Made by a program: the position numbers and the translations under genes
In this document: positions 6,752-14,558 of the stretch, one piece after another
Layout of the letters: every line of letters starts with the position of its first letter
Position numbering within the stretch: position 1 is the stretch's first letter
From: UBA4408 sp002389785
Lineage (GTDB): Bacteria; Bacteroidota; Bacteroidia; UBA4408
Direction of reading: 5' to 3'
Assembly: GCA_035438985.1 (NCBI GenBank)
Contig: DAORJK010000033.1
Span: forward strand, 1-14,639
DNA length: 14,639 bases
The notes under the pieces: model-generated
The model's input: the letters and a program-made list of their open reading frames with translations, nothing else
Database searches by the model: none
Told to the model about the DNA's origin: nothing

Positions 6752-9538
6752 TTACATTACAATATTCACAATTTTACCGGGAACGATAATTATTTTTTTC
6801 GGCGCTTTTCCTTCTAGTACTTTTTTTGTTTGATCGAGTGCAAGTACAGCCTTTTCGAGGTCTTCCTTACTTAGCGACAATTCAAACTCATAATTAAATT
6901 TTGTTTTGCCATTGAATGAAATGGGATAATTGAACGAATTTTCAATTAAGTATTCATCGTTGCATACCGGAAATGCTGCGTAAGTAATAGATTCTGTATG
7001 ACCGAGTTTCTCCCATAATTCTTCGGCAATGTGAGGAGCGTAAGGTGCAACCAATATTGCCAAAGGTTCAAGTATTTCGCGTTTGTTGCATTTGGCATCG
7101 GTTAATTCATTCACACAAATCATAAAATTGCTGACCGATGTATTGAAGGAAAAACGCTCAATATCTTCGGTGATTTTTTTAATGGTTTTGTGTAAAGTTT
7201 TTAATTCAGACTTGTTGGCAGCTTCATCCGTTACCAACCATTGTTCATCTTTTTGATATAATCGCCAAAGCTTGCGCAAAAAGTTGGAAACACCTGTAAT
7301 TCCATTAGTATTCCATGGCTTGCTAAGTTCAAGTGGTCCTAAAAACATTTCGTACAAACGCAATGCATCGGCTCCGTATTGTTCCACCATTAAATCAGGA
7401 CTAACCACGTTCCACTTTGATTTCGACATTTTTTCAACTTCATGCCCACAAATGTATTTTCCATCTTCTAACAAAAATTCGGCATTCGCATAATCGCTGC
7501 GCCATTGTTTGAAAGCTTCAATATCCAACACTGAATTATGGACAATATTTACATCCACATGCAAAGCACTAACTTGGTGCTTATCTTTTAAACCGGCAGA
7601 AACAAAGGTGTTAGTACCATTTATGCGATATACAAAAGCACTGGTGCCTTGTATCATCCCTTGGTTAATAAGTTTCTTGGCTGGTTCAGCTATTGAAATA
7701 CAACCTAAATCGTTTAAAAATTTTGTCCAAAAGCGCACGTAAAGCAAGTGGCCTGTGGCGTGCTCACTTCCACCAATGTACAAATCCACTTCTTTCCAAT
7801 AGTTAATTGCTTCTTTTGAAGCGAAAGAAGTAGTATTTCCGGCATCCATATAACGCAAGAAATACCAGCTGCTGCCTGCCCAGCCGGGCATGGTACTGTA
7901 TTCGTACTCGTAAACACCTTTGTATTTCCAGTCCTTAGCGCGAGCCAAAGGAGGCTCTCCTGTTTCGGTAGGCAAATAAGTATCTACTTCCGGCAACAGT
8001 AAAGGCAATTCGTTCTCGGCTAGCACATGAGGAATACCATCTTTGTAATATACAGGGATTGGTTCTCCCCAATAGCGTTGTCTGCCAAAGATAGCATCTC
8101 GCAAGCGGTAGTTGGTTTTACCTTTTCCAATGCCTTTTTCTTCAATTTTGCTGATTATTGTCTTTAAAGCGGCCTTCACTTCTAAACCATTTAAAAAATC
8201 AGAATTGATAAGGGTACCTTCTTTACCATCGAAGGATTCTTTTTCAAAGTCCCAATTTCCTGTGGGTTGAATAACAATTGGTTTGGATAAATTAAAATGC
8301 GAAGCAAATGCATAATCGCGTGAATCATGCGCCGGTACAGCCATAACCGCACCTGTTCCATACCCAGCAAGCACATAATCGCCTACCCAAATTGGAATAT
8401 TTGCACCTGTAAATGGATGTACCGCATAAGCACCAGTAAAAACTCCCGTAATTTTTTTTACATCACTCATGCGATCACGTTCACTGCGGTTGGTGGCGTA
8501 AGTAATATATTCATCCATAGCAGATTTTTGCTCAGCTGCGCAAATTTTTTGTACCAATTCATGCTCCGGAGCGATGGTTAAAAAAGAAACTCCAAATACA
8601 GTATCGGGGCGCGTTGTAAATACTTCTATCACCTCTTTGCTTCCGGCTATGTTAAAATTGATGCTCGAACCTTCTGATTTTCCAATCCAGTTTCTTTGCG
8701 CTTCTTTAATGCTTTCAGTCCAATCAATGCCTTCTAAATCACTGAGCAATCGCTCTGCATAAGCCGTAATGCGCAAACACCATTGCCGCATTAATTTACG
8801 TTCAACAGGATAGCCGCCTCTTTCACTAACACCATCTTTAACTTCTTCATTGGCAAGCACGGTTCCAAGTTTGGGGCACCAATTCACCATGGTATCAGTT
8901 AAATAAGCCAAACGAAACTGCTGTAGAATTTGTTCTTTGGTTGCAGCACTAAAATCAATCCATTGCCGTGCAGTAAATCCATCGTGATACAATTCAAGGT
9001 CACCGGTTAGCACATTGTCGGGAGTACCTTTAAAACCAACTGTTTCAAATTGATGAATTAAAATTTCAATTTTTTCGGCCTTGTTACTTGTTGGGTTATA
9101 CCAGGAGTTAAATAATTGAATAAAAATCCATTGCGTCCATTTGTAATAGGATGCATCAGAAGTACGTACTTCTCGTTCCCAATCAAACGAAAATCCTAAT
9201 TTGTCCAATTGTTCACGGTAACGTGCAATGTTTGTTTTAGTAGTAATTTCAGGATGTTGACCGGTTTGAATGGCATATTGTTCGGCAGGCAAACCAAAGG
9301 AATCGTATCCCATAGGATGCAACACGTTAAAACCTTTGTGACGCTTATAGCGTGAATAAATATCGGAAGCAATGTATCCAAGCGGATGACCAACGTGCAA
9401 ACCTGCTCCACTAGGGTAGGGGAACATATCGAGCACGTAGTATTTAGGTTTATCGGTTGAAACCGGGGTGCGAAAGGTTTTATTTTCTACCCAGTGTTTT
9501 TGCCATTTTTTTTCGACTTCACTAAAATTGTATTCCAT
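6752..9538 (-). CDS. leuS: Leucyl-tRNA synthetase
   Basis: Class I aminoacyl-tRNA synthetase, 928 aa, which charges tRNA-Leu in the cytoplasm and edits mischarged products. The HIGH motif is HVGH (48-51), preceded by PYPSGAGL. The KMSKS motif is at 703-707. The CP1 editing domain (about 290-410) has the Thr-rich VFTTRPDTVFG (307-316), and Asp405 in VPAHDSRD anchors the amino group. GSEHATGHLLY (590-600) is the conserved active-site segment. Two long insertions are typical of this phylum: after SWYN (about 147-190) and before KMSKS (about 630-700). The frame extends to 9559, but family proteins begin MEYNF, so the start is the ATG at 9536-9538. The gene is transcribed divergently from ftsX and leads the minus-strand series that ends at tRNA-Leu. 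Confidence 0.97.
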   Translation of the reverse strand: MEYNFSEVEKKWQKHWVENKTFRTPVSTDKPKYYVLDMFPYPSGAGLHVGHPLGYIASDIYSRYKRHKGFNVLHPMGYDSFGLPAEQYAIQTGQHPEITTKTNIARYREQLDKLGFSFDWEREVRTSDASYYKWTQWIFIQLFNSWYNPTSNKAEKIEILIHQFETVGFKGTPDNVLTGDLELYHDGFTARQWIDFSAATKEQILQQFRLAYLTDTMVNWCPKLGTVLANEEVKDGVSERGGYPVERKLMRQWCLRITAYAERLLSDLEGIDWTESIKEAQRNWIGKSEGSSINFNIAGSKEVIEVFTTRPDTVFGVSFLTIAPEHELVQKICAAEQKSAMDEYITYATNRSERDRMSDVKKITGVFTGAYAVHPFTGANIPIWVGDYVLAGYGTGAVMAVPAHDSRDYAFASHFNLSKPIVIQPTGNWDFEKESFDGKEGTLINSDFLNGLEVKAALKTIISKIEEKGIGKGKTNYRLRDAIFGRQRYWGEPIPVYYKDGIPHVLAENELPLLLPEVDTYLPTETGEPPLARAKDWKYKGVYEYEYSTMPGWAGSSWYFLRYMDAGNTTSFASKEAINYWKEVDLYIGGSEHATGHLLYVRFWTKFLNDLGCISIAEPAKKLINQGMIQGTSAFVYRINGTNTFVSAGLKDKHQVSALHVDVNIVHNSVLDIEAFKQWRSDYANAEFLLEDGKYICGHEVEKMSKSKWNVVSPDLMVEQYGADALRLYEMFLGPLELSKPWNTNGITGVSNFLRKLWRLYQKDEQWLVTDEAANKSELKTLHKTIKKITEDIERFSFNTSVSNFMICVNELTDAKCNKREILEPLAILVAPYAPHIAEELWEKLGHTESITYAAFPVCNDEYLIENSFNYPISFNGKTKFNYEFELSLSKEDLEKAVLALDQTKKVLEGKAPKKIIIVPGKIVNIVM

Positions 9539-9590
9539 ACAGCTGCTTATTCGTTTCACACTTAAGTGAAAAATTGTTTTGAATTAGTTG

Positions 9591-9630
9591 ATTTTAGTTT
9601 GAATCGCCTCAAGATGATTCAAACCAAAAT
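9591..9630 (-). promoter_or_regulatory. Leader hairpin upstream of leuS
   Basis: A 15-bp inverted repeat (9616-9630 against 9591-9605, loop 9606-9615). Fourteen of 15 positions are complementary. The remaining position is a G-U pair in RNA read in the leuS direction but an A-C mismatch in the ftsX direction. That asymmetry favours a leuS leader RNA structure over a DNA operator. No U-tract follows, so it is not a plain terminator. A second small inverted repeat (TTTCAC/GTGAAA, 9554-9571) lies between it and the start codon. Confidence 0.5.
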
Positions 9631-9653
9631 GAATGAGTACTTATTTTGGCTTG

Positions 9654-9680
9654 CGAAAGTAAGAAAAAAAGGGCTATACA
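9654..9680 (-). promoter_or_regulatory. Candidate leuS promoter
   Basis: On the minus strand a TTG (9678-9680) is 16 bp from TACTTTCG (9654-9661), which has one mismatch to TAnnTTTG. Transcription from here would give a leader of about 110 nt containing the 15-bp hairpin. The box and spacing are imperfect. Confidence 0.4.
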
Positions 9681-9704
9681 AGGATGCATCTGAAGCATGC
9701 ACTC

Positions 9705-9734
9705 ATTGGCAGATACAATTTTTTATTACTTTAG
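9705..9734 (+). promoter_or_regulatory. Candidate ftsX promoter
   Basis: TTG (9705-9707) is 19 bp upstream of TACTTTAG (9727-9734), one mismatch from TAnnTTTG. The box ends 29 bp before the ftsX start. Together with the leuS candidate it makes this 225-bp gap a divergent promoter region. Confidence 0.5.
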
Positions 9735-9763
9735 CGCAAATTTAAAATCAGCTTCATAGTTTA

Positions 9764-10642
9764 ATGTCAAGGAAAGAAGAAAAGTACGCCTTAAGAAAAT
9801 TAAAATCCTCCTATTTGTCAACTGTTATCAGCGTTTCGCTGGTGTTGTTTATGTTGGGATTGTTGGGATTGATTTTATTGCATACTAAAAAACTTTCTGA
9901 TTATGTGAAGGAAAATATTGGATTAACAGTAGTTTTAAAAGATTCGATCAGAGAGGCCGATATTAACCAGTTTCAAAAATCGCTTGATGCTACGCACTAT
10001 GTAAAATCAACAGAATTTGTAAACAAAGAGCAAGCTGCGGCAACTTTGAAACAAGATTTGGGCGAAGATTTTATTCAATTTTTAGGATATAATCCATTGT
10101 TGTCGAGCATTGATGTTCATTTGAAAGCAGATTTTGCGAATTCAGATAGTTTGCGTTGGATTGAAAAGGAAATCACAAAAAATGTGAATGTGAAGGAGAT
10201 TTATTATCAAAAATCGTTGGTTGATTTAGTGAACGAAAATGTAAAGAAAATAGGTCTTATAATTTTGGTATTCTCCTCACTTTTGCTGGTTATTTCCATT
10301 GCACTTATAAATAATTCTATACGGCTTTCAATTTACAGCAAACGCTTTATCATTCGAACGATGCAGTTAGTTGGTGCAACACAAGGTTTTATTCGTAGGC
10401 CCTTTGTATTTAGTGGGATTCGCCATGGTATTTATGGAGCTTTAATAGCAATTGCCTTGCTAATAGGAATTATTTATTGGGCGCAAAGCGAAATTCCTGA
10501 ATTAATCGTATTGCAGGATGTTGATTTATTTGCGTCATTATTTGGAATCGTGCTATTTTTGGGCATCTTTATTACCTGGATATGTACTTACTTTGCAGTG
10601 AGAAAATATTTACGGTTAAAAACCGATGATTTGTATTATTAA
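9764..10642 (+). CDS. ftsX: Cell division protein FtsX
   Basis: An inner-membrane permease-like protein of 292 aa that works with the ATPase FtsE. Together they activate septal peptidoglycan hydrolases across the membrane. Four membrane helices are visible: about 19-40, 163-183, 222-240 and 256-278. A large extracytoplasmic loop (about 44-160) follows the first helix, the FtsX topology. The conserved cytoplasmic segment RFIIRTMQLVGATQGFIRRPF (194-214) is diagnostic of the family. The gene starts the plus-strand cluster, and ftsE is not adjacent, as is usual in this phylum. DUF3098 and uppP follow, so the cluster concerns envelope growth. Confidence 0.93.
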   Translation: MSRKEEKYALRKLKSSYLSTVISVSLVLFMLGLLGLILLHTKKLSDYVKENIGLTVVLKDSIREADINQFQKSLDATHYVKSTEFVNKEQAAATLKQDLGEDFIQFLGYNPLLSSIDVHLKADFANSDSLRWIEKEITKNVNVKEIYYQKSLVDLVNENVKKIGLIILVFSSLLLVISIALINNSIRLSIYSKRFIIRTMQLVGATQGFIRRPFVFSGIRHGIYGALIAIALLIGIIYWAQSEIPELIVLQDVDLFASLFGIVLFLGIFITWICTYFAVRKYLRLKTDDLYY

Positions 10643-10673
10643 TTTTTGAAAACACAGTAATAAGTAGAACACA

Positions 10674-10949
10674 ATGAGTAAAGATAAAAAATCAACTGCA
10701 GCTGCAGCCCCTGTTCACAAAGGAAAAAAGGAAGGATTTGCTTTTGGTCCTGAAAATTACAAACTCATGATTATCGGATTAATTGTACTTTTTAGCGGTT
10801 ATTTATTAATGGTAGGAGGCGGTTCAGATGATCCAGCTGTTTTTAATCCCGAAATTTTTAGTTTCCGACGAATCACCTTAGCACCTATTGTAATTTTAGT
10901 AGGCTTCGTGATAGTTTTGATTTCTATCATGAAAAAATCAAAATCATAG
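10674..10949 (+). CDS. DUF3098 small membrane protein
   Basis: 91 aa, with a Lys/Ala-rich cytoplasmic N-terminus, then GFAFGPENYKL and two membrane helices (about 30-47 and 68-85). A GGGSDDP loop with a FNPEIFSFRR segment separates the helices. DUF3098 proteins are found in Bacteroidota between ftsX and uppP, as here. Their function is unknown, but the constant neighbourhood suggests a role linked to cell division or wall synthesis. The gene follows ftsX by 31 bp and precedes uppP by 53 bp, so the three are probably co-transcribed. The stop codon overlaps a small 7-bp hairpin that is not followed by a U-tract. Confidence 0.88.
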   Translation: MSKDKKSTAAAAPVHKGKKEGFAFGPENYKLMIIGLIVLFSGYLLMVGGGSDDPAVFNPEIFSFRRITLAPIVILVGFVIVLISIMKKSKS

Positions 10950-11002
10950 ACTTTTGAAAGTCTTGCCATTCCTGCTAATAAAGCCGGTATAATTCAAACA
11001 AC

Positions 11003-11797
11003 ATGACCCTAGTTCAAGCAATACTCCTTGCTATTATAGAAGGAATTACTGAGTTTTTGCCTATTTCGTCTACCGGTCACATGATTGTGGCTTCTTCTAT
11101 AATGGGAATTGCTTCCGATGATTTTACAAAGTTGTTTACCATAGCAATTCAATTGGGAGCAATACTTTCGGTGGTTGTGTTGTACTACAAAAAGTTTATT
11201 CAGTCGTTTGATTTTTACAAGAAATTACTCATCGCATTTATACCTGCAGCAGTTATCGGCAAATTGCTTAACGATTATATTGATGCAATGTTGGAAAACG
11301 TGGTAGTAGTTGCGATAAGTTTACTTTTAGGTGGTGTTATATTACTATTTGTTGACAAATGGTTTCAAAAATCTGCAGAAAAAGGTGAAGAAATTCCTTC
11401 GGATGCAAGTGCTTTAAAAATTGGATTATTTCAATGCATCGCTATGATACCCGGAGTATCGCGTTCTGCAGCTAGTATAATTGGAGGACTTACTCAAAAT
11501 CTTTCACGCAAAGCAGCTGCCGAATTTTCATTTTTTTTAGCTGTTCCAACTATGTTTGCGGCTACTGTTTATAAACTTTATAAGTATTTTAAAGATGGCG
11601 CAGTGTTGAATGCGGCGCAAATTAATTTATTTGTATTGGGAAATTGTGTAGCTTTTATCGTAGCCTTATTGGCAATCAAAGGATTTATAGGATTCTTAAA
11701 CAAAAATGGTTTTAAGCTTTTTGGATATTACCGAATAGCAGTAGGAATTCTTATTTTACTCTTACATTTCTTTCTGCATCCACTAACCTTGGTTTAA
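11003..11797 (+). CDS. uppP: Undecaprenyl-diphosphatase UppP/BacA
   Basis: An integral membrane phosphatase of 264 aa that converts undecaprenyl diphosphate to the monophosphate, recycling the lipid carrier for peptidoglycan and other envelope polymers. Overproduction of the family can give bacitracin resistance. Both signature motifs are present: EGITEFLPISSTGH (13-26; Glu17, Ser22, Ser23, His26) and PGVSRSAASIIGGL (150-163; Arg154). The remainder is mostly hydrophobic helices, with a short charged loop around 119-137. Length is typical. In many Bacteroidota uppP is followed by truB. Here the next gene, 18 bp on, encodes an RNA methyltransferase. Confidence 0.96.
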   Translation: MTLVQAILLAIIEGITEFLPISSTGHMIVASSIMGIASDDFTKLFTIAIQLGAILSVVVLYYKKFIQSFDFYKKLLIAFIPAAVIGKLLNDYIDAMLENVVVVAISLLLGGVILLFVDKWFQKSAEKGEEIPSDASALKIGLFQCIAMIPGVSRSAASIIGGLTQNLSRKAAAEFSFFLAVPTMFAATVYKLYKYFKDGAVLNAAQINLFVLGNCVAFIVALLAIKGFIGFLNKNGFKLFGYYRIAVGILILLLHFFLHPLTLV

Positions 11798-11815
11798 TTG
11801 TTTTGTTAGTGAAAA

Positions 11816-12346
11816 ATGCGCAAAATCAGCAACAGCGAACTCAACCGAATTTCTAAGGAAGCGTATAATGCATCGCCAAAATTACCCATCGTTGTAGTTC
11901 TTGACAATGTGCGCAGTCTCAATAACATTGGGTCAGCATTTCGAACTGCCGATGCTTTTTTAATTGAAGCAGTTTATTTGTGTGGAATAACGGCATGTCC
12001 TCCTCATGCCGAAATAAATAAAACAGCATTGGGTGCCCAAAATATAGTTTCATGGAACTATTATAAAACGACTTTAGAGGCTGTCAATGAATTAACACAA
12101 AAGGGTTATCGTGTGTGTGCCATTGAGCAGGCAGAAACCAAAGTATTTCTTCAAGATTTTAAGCCCTCTATAAACGAACCATTGGCATTAGTTTTTGGAA
12201 ACGAAGTAAAAGGTGTAGATGATGCTGTGATGCAAATGGTGGATACATGCATTGAAATTCCTCAGTTTGGTACCAAACACTCTTTAAATATTTCTGTGAG
12301 TATAGGAGTTGTTTTGTGGGATATTTGTTCCAAACTGAGAAAATAA
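11816..12346 (+). CDS. SpoU/TrmH-family RNA 2'-O-methyltransferase
   Basis: A SPOUT-fold enzyme of 176 aa that transfers a methyl group from SAM to a ribose 2'-OH in tRNA or rRNA. All three motifs are intact. Motif 1 is LDNVRSLNNIGSAFRTADAF (29-48), with Asn37 and catalytic Arg43. Motif 2 is ALVFGNEVKGVD (124-135), with Glu130. Motif 3 is IEIPQFGTKHSLNISVSIGV (146-165), which with Ser156 and Asn158 forms the trefoil-knot SAM site. It lacks the N-terminal RNA-binding extension of RlmB/TsnR types and is close to the minimal domain, so the exact substrate cannot be told. It follows uppP by 18 bp and probably shares its transcript, whereas metG beyond it has its own promoter. Confidence 0.9.
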   Translation: MRKISNSELNRISKEAYNASPKLPIVVVLDNVRSLNNIGSAFRTADAFLIEAVYLCGITACPPHAEINKTALGAQNIVSWNYYKTTLEAVNELTQKGYRVCAIEQAETKVFLQDFKPSINEPLALVFGNEVKGVDDAVMQMVDTCIEIPQFGTKHSLNISVSIGVVLWDICSKLRK

Positions 12347-12384
12347 TTTACCAAGTATAAATTTGTGTGTAAGCAAAAGCAATC

Positions 12385-12414
12385 TTGTTGCTTAGCCCAT
12401 ATTTTCTATCTTTG
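12385..12414 (+). promoter_or_regulatory. Predicted metG promoter
   Basis: TATCTTTG (12407-12414) matches the Bacteroidota -7 box TAnnTTTG exactly. A TTG at 12385-12387 lies 19 bp upstream, and a second TTG overlaps at 12388-12390. A 15-bp imperfect palindrome, TCCCTTT-T-AAAGGGA (12418-12432), covers the expected transcription start and could be an operator or a short 5' hairpin. Confidence 0.75.
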
Positions 12415-12449
12415 CCATCCCTTTTAAAGGGATTAACTAGTTGATTTTT

Positions 12450-14540
12450 ATGTCTGATTTTAAACGAACTATAGTTACTGCAGCCTTGCCCTATGCAAAT
12501 GGTCCTGTGCATATTGGTCATTTAGCCGGTTGTTACTTACCGGCCGATGTGTACGTGCGTTATTTGCGTTTGATGGGTGAAGATGTATTATTTATTTGCG
12601 GGAGCGATGAGCATGGTGTACCCATTACCATTAAGGCAAAGGCATTGGGAATTAGTCCTCAAGAAGTAGTGGATAAGTACCACCACATCATGAAAAATTC
12701 GTTTGCAGAATTTGGAATTTCATTTGACCATTATTCTCGCACTTCTGCAAAGGTGCATCATGAAACAGCTTCCGAATTTTTTACTACGCTTTACACTAAA
12801 AATAAATTTACAGAGCAGGTTACCAAACAATATTACGACGAAGAGCAAAAGCAATTTTTAGCCGATCGATACATTGAGGGAACATGCCCCAAATGTGGGA
12901 ATGAGCATGCTTATGGCGATCAGTGCGAGCGATGCGGCACATCTTTGAGCCCGATGGATCTAATTCATCCAAAATCAAAATTGAGTGGAAATAAACCTGT
13001 TTTAAAGGAAACGAAACATTGGTTTTTACCTTTGAATGAATATGCTGCAGATCTGCGAAAATGGATTTTGGAAGAGCATGCAAATGATTGGAAGAGCAAT
13101 GTTTTAGGACAATGCAAATCGTGGATTGATAGCGGTGATGGATTGCAACCTCGTGCGATGACACGTGATTTAGATTGGGGAGTTCCGGTGCCGCTGCCCG
13201 ATTCGGAAGGAAAGGTTTTGTATGTATGGTTTGATGCACCGATTGGATATATTTCAGCAACTAAAGAATATTTTGCCGATAAAAAGGGAAAGGAAGAGGA
13301 ATGGAAAAAGTATTGGCAAAGTAAGGATTCACGCTTGATTCATTTTATTGGGAAAGACAATATTGTATTTCATTGCATTATTTTTCCGGCTATTTTAAAA
13401 GCACATGGTGATTATATTTTACCGGATAATGTTCCAGCAAATGAGTTTTTAAATTTAGAAGGAGATAAGCTTTCGACTTCGCGAAATTGGGCTGTTTGGT
13501 TGCACGAATATTTACAAGAGTTTCCACACAAGCAAGATGAGTTGCGCTTTGTGCTTACCTCTATTGCACCCGAAACGAAAGACAGCGAATTTACTTGGAA
13601 GGACTATCAGGCGCGCGTGAATAATGAGCTGGTGGCCATATATGCCAATTTTGTAAATCGTGTGTTAGTATTGACTCAAAAATACTACAACGGAATTGTG
13701 CCTCAATACAATGATTTACATGACATTGATAAAAATCTTTTAGAGCAAATCAAGGAAGCTAAGAAAACAATTAAGGAAAATATTGCCAATTATAAGTTAC
13801 GCGATGCCTTGTCTGATTTAATAAATTTAGCCAGAAACGGGAACAAGTATTTGGCAGATACTGAGCCTTGGAAGCTTATTAAAACTGATGAAGAACGAGT
13901 GAAAACAATTCTTTATTTAGGGTTAGAAGTTACAGCATTTTTAGCTGCTTTAAGTGAACCATTTTTGCCGCATACTTCAGAGAAGATTTTAGAGATGCTT
14001 CAATTAAAAAAACTGAACTGGTCGAATGATTTGGAAGGTCAAATACTAACGCCCGGCCATCAGTTGGGAGAAGCAAAATTATTGTTTGAAAAAATTGAAG
14101 ATGCTGTGGTTGAAGCACAAATTGCAAAGTTGCATGCTCCATCTGGTAATACAATTGTTGAATCAGCGGTTGGATATGCTGCTTCCATATCCGAAGTTGC
14201 AGCACAAAAACCGGAAACAAGTTTTGATGATTTTTCAAAAATGGACATTCGTGTTGGTACAATTTTACAAGCCGAGCGTGTTCCCAAAACGGATAAGTTA
14301 CTAAAGTTATTGATTGATACAGGTATAGATCAGCGTACTGTAGTTTCGGGTATTGCAGCAAATTTTAATCCTGAAAATATAGTTGGACAAAAGGTGAGTA
14401 TTTTGGTGAATTTAGCACCTCGAAAAATTAAAGGAATAGAATCAAAGGGAATGATTTTGATGGCAGAGAATGCAACAGGTGAGTTGGATTTTGTGGCGCC
14501 ATTTAAGGAGAATGTGAATAATGGATCGATGATAAAATAG
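12450..14540 (+). CDS. metG: Methionyl-tRNA synthetase with C-terminal tRNA-binding domain
   Basis: Class I synthetase, 696 aa, which charges initiator and elongator tRNA-Met in the cytoplasm. The HIGH motif is HIGH (21-24) after ALPYANGP. The zinc knuckle has Cys146, Cys149, Cys159 and Cys162. The second signature is the variant KLSTS (340-344) instead of KMSKS, common in MetRS of this type. An anticodon-binding helical domain follows (about 385-540). An EMAP/Trbp111-like tRNA-binding domain (592-696, starting FDDFSKMDIRVG) supports dimerisation and tRNA capture. The frame opens at a TTG at 12441, but family proteins begin MSDFKR-like, so I use the ATG at 12450. The stop is 18 bp before a tRNA-Arg gene, so the tRNA may be cut from the metG transcript. 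Confidence 0.97.
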   Translation: MSDFKRTIVTAALPYANGPVHIGHLAGCYLPADVYVRYLRLMGEDVLFICGSDEHGVPITIKAKALGISPQEVVDKYHHIMKNSFAEFGISFDHYSRTSAKVHHETASEFFTTLYTKNKFTEQVTKQYYDEEQKQFLADRYIEGTCPKCGNEHAYGDQCERCGTSLSPMDLIHPKSKLSGNKPVLKETKHWFLPLNEYAADLRKWILEEHANDWKSNVLGQCKSWIDSGDGLQPRAMTRDLDWGVPVPLPDSEGKVLYVWFDAPIGYISATKEYFADKKGKEEEWKKYWQSKDSRLIHFIGKDNIVFHCIIFPAILKAHGDYILPDNVPANEFLNLEGDKLSTSRNWAVWLHEYLQEFPHKQDELRFVLTSIAPETKDSEFTWKDYQARVNNELVAIYANFVNRVLVLTQKYYNGIVPQYNDLHDIDKNLLEQIKEAKKTIKENIANYKLRDALSDLINLARNGNKYLADTEPWKLIKTDEERVKTILYLGLEVTAFLAALSEPFLPHTSEKILEMLQLKKLNWSNDLEGQILTPGHQLGEAKLLFEKIEDAVVEAQIAKLHAPSGNTIVESAVGYAASISEVAAQKPETSFDDFSKMDIRVGTILQAERVPKTDKLLKLLIDTGIDQRTVVSGIAANFNPENIVGQKVSILVNLAPRKIKGIESKGMILMAENATGELDFVAPFKENVNNGSMIK

Positions 14541-14558
14541 AGGAATCAAATCACTATT

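Noticed and set aside
10948..10963. Hairpin AGACTTT-TG-AAAGTCT at the DUF3098 stop as a terminator
   Set aside because: It has a 2-nt loop and no U-tract, and the next gene, uppP, is close and on the same strand.
12377..12393. Hairpin AAGCAA-TCTTG-TTGCTT after the methyltransferase gene as a terminator
   Set aside because: The 6-bp AT-rich stem has no U-tract and overlaps the -33 element of the metG promoter.
12441..12449. TTG start adding three residues to MetG
   Set aside because: The ATG at 12450 gives the usual family N-terminus, and the extension adds nothing conserved.
12820..13260. 146-aa minus-strand frame inside metG
   Set aside because: Antisense shadow, His-rich low-quality translation, no family resemblance.
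13930..14361. 143-aa minus-strand frame inside metG
   Set aside because: Antisense to the MetRS C-terminal domain, with a composition typical of a shadow frame.
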